Of a DNA stretch of 64,000 bases, positions 56,287 to 64,000 are shown piece by piece. Position numbers and translations under genes: made by a program. Below the pieces are notes generated by a model. That model made no database searches. It was not told the origin of the DNA and saw nothing but the letters and a program-made list of their open reading frames with translations. The stretch spans positions 104,074 through 168,073 of the forward strand of contig AXZN01000072.1 of the NCBI GenBank assembly GCA_000498155.1. Reading direction: 5' to 3'. The DNA is from Shiraia sp. slf14. Taxonomy: Eukaryota > Ascomycota > Dothideomycetes > Pleosporales > Shiraiaceae. Within the stretch, counting starts at the first letter, position 1. Each line of letters opens with the position of its first letter.

Positions 56287-56913
56287 GGCGGCGGTGGGTA
56301 GCTAGCTGCCTGCCTGCCTTTGAGCTATCCACAGGTAATCGCAATTAAGAGAATAAATGACGAGGGCAGGAGAGTGCAGAGGATGGCAGAGGAGGTCGCG
56401 ACCAGGCAGCACGATTACAAGTAGGAAACAAGGGACGGTGGTGAGCTGTTCGGTAGCCTAGGAGCTCTGGTCTGCGCCGCGTGGTGGTTGGAATTAAGCT
56501 TGGCACAGGTCGTTCCGTCGTCATCCCGTCGGGCTCGGGCCATTCAGGGCTCAGCTGCTTTTTCCCACTACTGCGCCCAGCATGCTGCCTCGCCGTTACA
56601 CAACTCAACGCGCGGCGCATGCGCATGCACAACAATTGCCATTGCCTGCCTGTCTGCACTGAGTTGTTCACTGTCCCGCTGGGCAACTGACTGCACCGCT
56701 GCCAAACAGGTCGTTCTGTTGCGTCGAGACCCTGGCGCAATCCTTCGATCCCACCGATCACAATTACAGGCTGCAGGACAACGCACTCGATGCTTTACAG
56801 AACTCCTTGTCATTGATCTTGCTATAAATGTCTTCACTGGGGTATCAACGCCACGCCATGCTGCTTAGAGAACAATAATCCTACAAATGACGGCATGCAC
56901 AATACACATCATC
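56287..56913. other. intergenic, SLA2 promoter
   Basis: These 627 bp lie between the SLA2 start and the SLU7 stop. Overlapping GC-rich ORFs (up to 138 codons at 56345-56761) conflict and lack domains. Confidence 0.4.
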
Positions 56914-58344
56914 TCATACCGCCTCACTTTTGCTGCCCTTTGCGAGGTATGCTGCCATTGGGTCTGCAGCCATTGTGCGCTTTCGTCGATACTCTTCCAT
57001 TTCCTCTTCCGTCACGCCGTTCGTCATTTGGTCCAACGTTCGCTTGCGACTATCAGCGTCTTGCTTCGCCTTCTTGGCATGGTCTGGAGCGTTGGGCACG
57101 TGACTCTCAAGAGCCTCTTCTTCCTTCCACGCAACAGCTTTGGGAACCTCGTCCAAGTCGGCTCCCGTGCGCATGCGGTCAGCGAGCTCAAAGGCTTCTT
57201 TTCCAGCCTCGCCCGTGCAGTATGAATTCTTGACTGTCGAATGACAGCACGCAAAACCCCACTGGAAGTTGGACCACCAACTGCCCCAGACAGATGTGTG
57301 ATTGTTGAGTAAAACATCTTCTGCATACTTTGACTTTGCCTTGACTTTGGGTGCCCCTTTGATTCTCCCCCGTTCGTCGTACTCGACGTAGCGCTCTGAC
57401 TCAGTGACGGCGGTTTTGCGAAGCGTGTCGTCTGTGAACTTTTCCTGTGTACCGTACTTTTCAGCCAATGCCTTCGCCCTGGCTGCCTTTTTCTCTTCCG
57501 CCTCTTTGAGTTCTTTCTTGCGCATGATCTCTCCAGAGGTGGGGTTAGCCTGTAAATGCAGTTTGTTCCTGTCTCCACGCTCTTGCGTTTCCCAGGCATA
57601 TCGTTGTGCTTTCTCAAACTCTGCTGCATCCCCAGAAGCCTTCATGAAACCCTCCTCAGCCACTAGCTGAGCGGCGTTGTCTGACGTTACGCCACTGTCA
57701 ACCATCGATCGCGTTTTCGGATCGTACTTTGCCGAGTCTAGGTCAAGATTGAGCAGGTATTTTGCGGTATCTTCTCGCAATCGCAGGTTGCGCGTAGATG
57801 TGGCTTGCTTCCTTCCCATATCGGTCTCTGCATCATATTTGTCGCCTTCATCTTCCTCGTCCGACTTGTCCTCGCCCTTCTCAGCCTGCTTTGCCTTTTT
57901 CCGTATCTCCTCAAGCGCATTGTACTCTTCGATCACTTCGGTGAAGTTGGATGCATCATAGCCATTCCAGCGGTCGCGCTTGGCATCGAAGCCTAGCTGA
58001 ACGTCTTCGATCACCTCGTCAGCCTCGATGTTTTTGCCAGTAAACTTTGCGCCAGCCTTGCGCGGCCGGCTCAAGCAGTCCTTCTTCTTGTGTGTCATGG
58101 CGCCACAGTTTTCACATGCGCCTTTGCGATATTTGGTTGCGGCTGGACCGAGTTTCTTCCCGCGGTCGTACCATTTTGAATCTTGTTCTTGCTTCTGCAA
58201 ACGTTGATGCTCGAGGTAGTCATTGTCGCCTCCAGTCTCGTCGATGGCATAGAAAGGCTTCTTCGAGATGAAGGAAGGAATGTATTCGTTGCGCTCCTTT
58301 GCCGCGGCGGACACATCGGGTTTCTTCGGCTGCGACTTGGACAT
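56914..58344 (-). CDS. SLU7: pre-mRNA splicing factor Slu7
   Basis: This single exon encodes 476 aa. The CCHC zinc knuckle is C77-E-N-C80-G-A-M-T-H85-K-K-K-D-C90, preceded by the Slu7 start (NEYIPSFISKKPFYAID). The body carries DRWNGYDASNF, LREDTAKYLLNLDLDSAKYD and PKTRSMVDSG. The C-terminal part has HTSVWGSWWSNFQWGFACC with CTGEAGKEA, a conserved Slu7 signature. It acts in the second catalytic step of splicing, helping 3' splice-site choice in the nucleus. It lies head-to-head with REV3 (343 bp between starts). Confidence 0.93.
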   Translation of the reverse strand: MSKSQPKKPDVSAAAKERNEYIPSFISKKPFYAIDETGGDNDYLEHQRLQKQEQDSKWYDRGKKLGPAATKYRKGACENCGAMTHKKKDCLSRPRKAGAKFTGKNIEADEVIEDVQLGFDAKRDRWNGYDASNFTEVIEEYNALEEIRKKAKQAEKGEDKSDEEDEGDKYDAETDMGRKQATSTRNLRLREDTAKYLLNLDLDSAKYDPKTRSMVDSGVTSDNAAQLVAEEGFMKASGDAAEFEKAQRYAWETQERGDRNKLHLQANPTSGEIMRKKELKEAEEKKAARAKALAEKYGTQEKFTDDTLRKTAVTESERYVEYDERGRIKGAPKVKAKSKYAEDVLLNNHTSVWGSWWSNFQWGFACCHSTVKNSYCTGEAGKEAFELADRMRTGADLDEVPKAVAWKEEEALESHVPNAPDHAKKAKQDADSRKRTLDQMTNGVTEEEMEEYRRKRTMAADPMAAYLAKGSKSEAV

Positions 58345-58687
58345 CGTGACAGCTCTATATAGCGGATATTTGTTCTGTGGGCGGATCGTGTCGTGTTGTC
58401 CACTCGAGGTAGTGTTGCAGTTGTAGAGGTCGATGCGGCAAAAGTGTGGAGCAAGCTAGCGTCGTAGGGCTGAAGTGGAGCTGCCGCTCACGGGACCACG
58501 CGCATTCCTGGCGCGCCTTTGTTATCTCCCCGCGTCTGTTGCTGATACTCTTTTGACATCTAGACATCTATCACTATTCCTATCACCAGGCTCGATGCAT
58601 TGTTTTGATTTTGAGACCATTGGCCAGCATCATGTGGGTTTTGGATTGGAGATATCACTGCATATATAACCACCTTGTCGTGTCGTC
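58345..58687. promoter_or_regulatory. divergent promoter SLU7/REV3
   Basis: These 343 bp between two divergent housekeeping genes must contain both promoters. No consensus element could be assigned. Confidence 0.45.
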
Positions 58688-61600
58688 ATGGAGACATTCC
58701 GCTTTCGTCTGAACTGCATCGACCACTACCAAGCAACGCCGACAGATCTTGATCCTGTTCTGCGACGCAATGTTGGGCCATCGCATCGCCAAAATGCGCC
58801 TCAAGTTCCAGTGATCAGAGCCTTTGGCGCTACAGAGACTGGCCAGAAAGTGTGCGCACACATCCATGGAGCACTGCCATACCTCTACTTGGAATACAAT
58901 GGAAGCCTGGAAAGCCATATTGGTACGTCAATTGTGGAAAAACATGTACTTCACTTATTATACTAATTGTATGTGATACAGTCGAATCGTATATTGCGGC
59001 TCTTCGCGCCTCAATCGATCATGCCCTGGCTGCTACATATCGAAAGAATGCATACGATGGCAAGTCTGTCTATGTTGGTCACATCACTCTTGTAAAAGGC
59101 GTACCTTTCTTTGGATATAACGTTGGATACAAGGTCTTCTTGAAAGTGTACATGCTCAATCCATTTAATATGACACGGTTCGCGGACTTGCTGTACCAGG
59201 GAGCAATAATGAACCGTGTCTTTCAACCCTACGAGAGCCATCTGCAATACCTTCTACAATGGATGTGCGATTACAATTTATACGGCTGCGACTATATGGA
59301 CTGTGCGAAAGTTCAGTTTCGCTCGCCTGTGCCCGATAGCGACGAGATAGATACGACCATTCATAAATGGCACGATGCCTCTGTCCCAGATGAGCTCATT
59401 GCAGATGACGACCAATACCCACGCCAGAGCCATTGTACCCTTGAGGTCGACATATGTGTTCAGGATATTCTCAATCGACACGAGCTTCAATATCGACCTA
59501 TTCATCACGACTTTCTTGAGCGCTCGAGCCAGATGCCTCGTAATCCTGATGACAAGTACGTACCATCTATGGCTGGTCTATGGAGGGACGAAACTCGCCG
59601 CCGAAAGCGCCGCATGGGTCTTACAGATCCTTCTAGCAGTCCGTTTCCTCCTGAAGTCATGGTTTCCATGTCTGCCGATCCTAGAAATACAGACAAAGGC
59701 GGATGGATACACGAAGAAGAGTACCGGGAACTTGTGGAAGAATTGATACGCGAGGAGAAACGCAACAAAGGGGATGTAAAATTCGAGACGTTTGTCAAAG
59801 CTAACGACGGCCTCAAACATCTCAAGACTGCTGTTGAAAGCATAGAAGATCTTTACCCAGAAAATCTGGTTTCCCAACAGTTGTCAGATGGATCTTCGGA
59901 GAATCGTATCGACCTTATCCAGAATCCAAGCGACCCACGTTCCTCTCTGGGGACCTTTCCATCTAGCGATGATACTGTCGTGGAAGGAGAAACAGCCTTA
60001 GACGAGATTGACGCCGCCGACCAGTCAGACACAGAAGAGCATCAATCTCTTGACCCGTTGACCGCATCTCTTCTCCGAAACTCTGGTGAAGATAATGCTT
60101 CTCAAATCGACATTGACGAAGGCATTCACCTTGTGGATCCAAGCGACGACAACAATCCAGACAATTCTGATACCTCTACTCAAGCCCGCAAGCGCCTACT
60201 CGATTTTGGTGATGAAGGCTCGACCAAGCGACAACGAATCATGGCTGCATCACAGCCCACTTCAAAGCGAGTGGCTTTCAACGATACCTCCTCCGATGCT
60301 ACTCACCATATCGACGGGCTTCAAAAGTCCCACCAAAGCAATCATTCGCGACCCAGCCAGTCCTCTCAAGCGAGTATCAAAGCGCAGGGCCTCGGTGGAC
60401 CAACAACACTTGCTTTCCCCGTTGTGAAGAATCCAGATGCGCCAGAGACAATACTTCGACTGAGTCAGTCCGGTTTCTCGAACTCCCAAGAAACACCCAA
60501 AACGCCGGGAATGAAGGCTCTCATGAGCAAAAGTTCGCAACATTCTCCTGTAACTCCCTGGACGATGCCAAAGACGTCACCCATGCTGTTGAGCAGCAGC
60601 AGTCCCAAATTATATGCCGAAGCCAAAGTTCTAGCTAAAAGCCTAGAGACATCGTTCAAACACAAGCACCAAACGGTCTATTTCGGGCGCCTCCCGCCGC
60701 CTGTTGATCTAGTAGACGGCAGCATGATGAATGCCGGTCTTCCGCCGGTCATATACCAGGATGCGTTCTATAGCGACGAGAAAGACGTACCAGATCGTGC
60801 TCGGGAATACGCAGGACGGGAGTTCAAATTACAGAGCACGACGTTGCCATATCTCTCCGCATTTGATCCTAGCGGCAACTCTGCTGCTAGTTTTGGAGAA
60901 TATCCACCTGTTATAGTGGATAAAGCAAAAGAGGAGGCCAGGTACCGGAACAGATCTCAAAGGTGTAGCTTACGCCATTGGGAAATAAGCAAGGCTCCAC
61001 CTACGTACCAACAAGTGGAAGCTTGGATGCAGGAAGATGGAAAGGTTTCACATCCCAGAAAGGCGAGAGAGAGCCGGCCAACTCAAACGCCAAAGCCTTC
61101 CCGTAAGTGTGGTATACCGAAGTACCTCTCACAGATCGAAGGACCTACACAAAACAACAAGCACGGATTCAAGTACTCGCAAAAGAAACAATCGACCAGC
61201 GTCAAACATGACACCCAATATATGAGCATTATGAGCCTGGAAGTACATGTTGATTCTCGAGCATCACTTGTACCTGATCCAGCCGAGGATGAGATTCAAT
61301 GCATATTTTACAGTATACAGGGCGAGGAAAATGCTTCAACTGATCGCCCTCGGCTTGGTATATTGTGCCTATCCGCCGAAGATGGTATTGCACAACGAAT
61401 CGTGAAGCAAGTTCCGGTGGATGTCGAGTATGAAGAGGATGAGCTGGATCTTATCAATCGTATTGTAGACATTGTCCGTCAATTCGATCCAGATATCCTC
61501 ACGGGCTACGAAGTCCACAACAGTTCGTGGGGGTATCTCATCGAACGTGCACGTATGAAATATGAATACAATTTATGCGACGAGATAAGTAGGATGAAGT

Positions 61601-63846
61601 CACAATCTCATGGCAGATTTGGCAAAGACGCTGATCGATGGGGCTTCACGCACACCTCCACGATTCGGATCACCGGTCGCCATATGATCAACATCTGGAG
61701 GGCAATGCGAGGAGAGTTGAACCTATTGCAATACACTATGGAAAACGTCGTCTTTCATCTCCTTCACAAGCGCATTCCACACTACCAACATTCGGACCTA
61801 ACTGTCTGGTACCGAAGTCTTAAGCCTCGAGATTTAGCCAAAGTCCTCAATTACTTCCTAACGCGCGTCCAGCTCAATCTAGAAATTTTAGAGGCAAACG
61901 AAATTGTACCCCGTACCAGCGAACAAGCTCGTCTACTTGGAGTAGACTTCTTTGCTGTCATATCTCGCGGCTCACAGTTCAAGGTTGAATCCACCATGTT
62001 TCGTATTGCGAAACCTGAGAACTTTATCCTTATTTCTCCCAGTCGAAAGCAAGTTGGTCAGCAAAACGCCCTGGAATGTCTGCCCTTGGTCATGGAGCCT
62101 CAGAGCGATTTCTATTCCAGTCCTTTACTGGTCCTTGATTTCCAATCATTGTACCCCAGTGTCATGATTGCATATAATCTCTGTTACTCGACATGTCTAG
62201 GCCGCATTGTCAGCTGGCGTGGACGTAACAAGATGGGCTTCATGGACTTCAAGCGCGAGCCTCAACTATTAGAGCTTGTGAAAGATCATATTAACATCGC
62301 TCCCAATGGTATGATGTACGTCAAGCCTGAAATGCGCAAGTCCTTGTTAGCAAAGATGCTAGGCGAGATTCTCGAAACTCGTGTCATGGTCAAGAGCGGG
62401 ATGAAACAAGACAAAGACGACAAGACGCTTCAACAGCTGCTGAATAACAGACAACTAGCGCTAAAGTTGTTGGCCAATGTTACTTATGGTTACACATCTG
62501 CATCCTTCTCTGGTCGTATGCCATGCTCGGAAATTGCCGACAGTATTGTCCAAACTGGTCGCGAAACCCTCGAGAAAGCAATTGCACTCATCCACGCAAC
62601 CGAGAAGTGGGGTGCCGAGGTCGTATATGGTGATACTGACTCGTTGTTCGTTCACTTGAAAGGTCGAACACGTGATCAAGCCTTTACCATTGGAGAAGAA
62701 ATTGCAGCTGCCATAACAGCTGCTAATCCGCGTCCAGTCAAGCTAAAGTTTGAAAAGGTCTATCATCCTTGCGTCCTTCTTGCAAAGAAGCGCTATGTAG
62801 GCTTTAAGTATGAGCATCGCAACCAGACTGAGCCTGAATTCGATGCCAAAGGTATTGAAACAGTGCGTCGGGACGGTACACCAGCAGAACAAAAGATTGA
62901 GGAGACTGCATTGAAGATCCTATTTCGGACTGCAGATCTAAGCCAGGTCAAATCGTATTTCCAGGAACAATGTATGAAAATCTTGGAAGGTCGCATCTCA
63001 GTCCAAGATTTTCTTTTTGCGAAAGAAGTCAAGCTTGGCACGTATAGTGATCGTGGGCCTCCGCCGCCAGGCGCTCTCATCGCGACGAAGCGCATGCTCG
63101 CAGATGCACGCACTGAACCCCAATATGGCGAACGCGTGCCCTACGTTGTAATCACTGGTGCTCCTGGGGCGCGCTTGATTGACCGTTGTGTCAGTCCTGA
63201 GACGCTTCTGCAGAGCGAACATCTCGAACTGGACGCAGAATACTACATCAGCAAAAACTTGATCCCACCTCTGGAACGTATTTTCAATCTTGTTGGAGCA
63301 AATGTGCGCATGTGGTTTGACGAGATGCCAAAGATACAGCGCATCCGCAATATTACCCTGCCCATCGCCAGCAGGAATGAGAATATCAACACATTAGTGT
63401 CTGGAGGCAATGCTTCTCTCAAGAAGACCCTTGAGAGTTATATGAAAAGCTCTGCCTGTCTTGTATGCCGCGCGAAGCTTGCACCAGCACCTCCACAAAT
63501 TCCTGGCGTCGAGATCGATGCTTTTACATTACTACCTCTTTGCGCGACATGTCTCAAACGCCCAGCACGCTCATTACTCACGCTGAAGGATCGTATCTGG
63601 AAATCCGAAGTCAGAGCTAAGGATGTCGATAGCGTTTGTCGAAGCTGCTCGAACCTTGCATGGGGTGAAGAGATCAAATGTGACAGTCGAGACTGCCCAG
63701 TCTTCTACACACGAATTCGTGAGCGATCCAAACTATCTAGGCTTGAAGTTGGCGTAGCAAGAATTATCGAAGTGTTAGAGAATCATAATGATGAAGACGA
63801 CGATACTGGCAACGAGAGGCAGGATAGTCTTGAGCTGGGTTGGTGA
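58688..63846 (+). CDS. REV3: DNA polymerase zeta catalytic subunit Rev3
   Basis: Two exons, 58688-58922 and 58982-63846, have a 59 bp intron (GTACGT donor, TACTAAT branch) and encode 1699 aa. The N-terminal domain starts METFRFRLNCIDHYQATP and includes IHGALPYLYLEY and VGHITLVKGVPFFGY. A long disordered Ser/Asp-rich region spans about 330-640. The inactive exonuclease-like domain includes DPDILTGYEVHNSSWGYLIE. Family B polymerase motifs follow: LDFQSLYPSVMIAYN (motif A, Asp near 1131), KLLANVTYGYTSASFSGRMP (motif B) and VYGDTDSLF (motif C, Asp 1296 and 1298). The C-terminus has CysA (CLVC at 1571, CATC) and CysB (CRSC, then C-x4-C), the latter an expected 4Fe-4S site that binds Pol31/Pol32. 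It performs translesion synthesis in the nucleus. Confidence 0.93.
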
Positions 63847-64000
63847 GGATGGAAATGTCGGAATGCATCAATCAGCATGTTGCGCATAAATCCGATGAAT
63901 GTACAAATCATAATAATTATCAACTGTGTGCGACCCAAACAATGATGTAGAGTGTGCTGTCTAAGCTGGATTATGAGTCAAAGGGTAAGACTCCGAGCGC

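Noticed and set aside
56345..56761. 138-codon minus-strand ORF upstream of SLA2
   Set aside because: It lies in the SLA2 promoter and conflicts with a plus-strand ORF of similar length; its amino-acid composition is unremarkable.

Overview
The window is nuclear DNA of a filamentous ascomycete (Pezizomycotina). Dothideomycetes is my best guess, but the class cannot be proved from the sequence. Evidence: monocistronic genes on both strands; short introns (46-81 bp, one of 199 bp) with GTAAGT-like donors and CTAAC/CTGAC branch sites; a HET domain gene; and fungal proteins such as Sla2, Aim11, Rkm4, homoisocitrate dehydrogenase and a DUF1769 protein. I saw no tRNA, rRNA, transposon or CRISPR.

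Layout. 0.4-3.9 kb: AT-hook coiled-coil protein. 4.6-8.3 kb: two head-to-head DHCR24-like FAD oxidoreductases. 9.6-12.8 kb: a secreted alpha/beta hydrolase and an isochorismatase-like protein with a signal peptide. 13.0-21.6 kb: five RING-like genes, interrupted only by the ribosomal lysine methyltransferase Rkm4. 21.9-29.3 kb: small membrane ORF, DUF1769 protein, homoisocitrate dehydrogenase (lysine synthesis), F-box protein and a coiled-coil protein. 30.2-34.5 kb: a zinc-knuckle protein and an unrecognised protein. 35.6-41.5 kb: a large gene fusing an intact AAA+ ATPase to a complete HET domain, with a convergent coiled-coil gene. 42.6-44.6 kb: cytochrome P450, followed by a 2.3 kb gene-poor gap. 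46.9-63.8 kb: dense housekeeping block (mitochondrial TPR-like protein, Nop6-like RRM protein, Aim11, molybdopterin synthase large subunit, Sla2, Slu7, Rev3).

The two ends look like ordinary conserved chromosome. The middle (about 4.5-46 kb) mixes conserved genes with accessory ones. The most unusual items are the AAA+/HET fusion, the RING cluster in which four of five members have Gly at a zinc-ligand position, and the head-to-head DHCR24-like pair. SLA2-SLU7-REV3 is a block often linked to the mating-type locus, but no MAT gene is present here.

All exon structures were read by eye from splice motifs, reading phase and family similarity; no alignment or transcript data were used.
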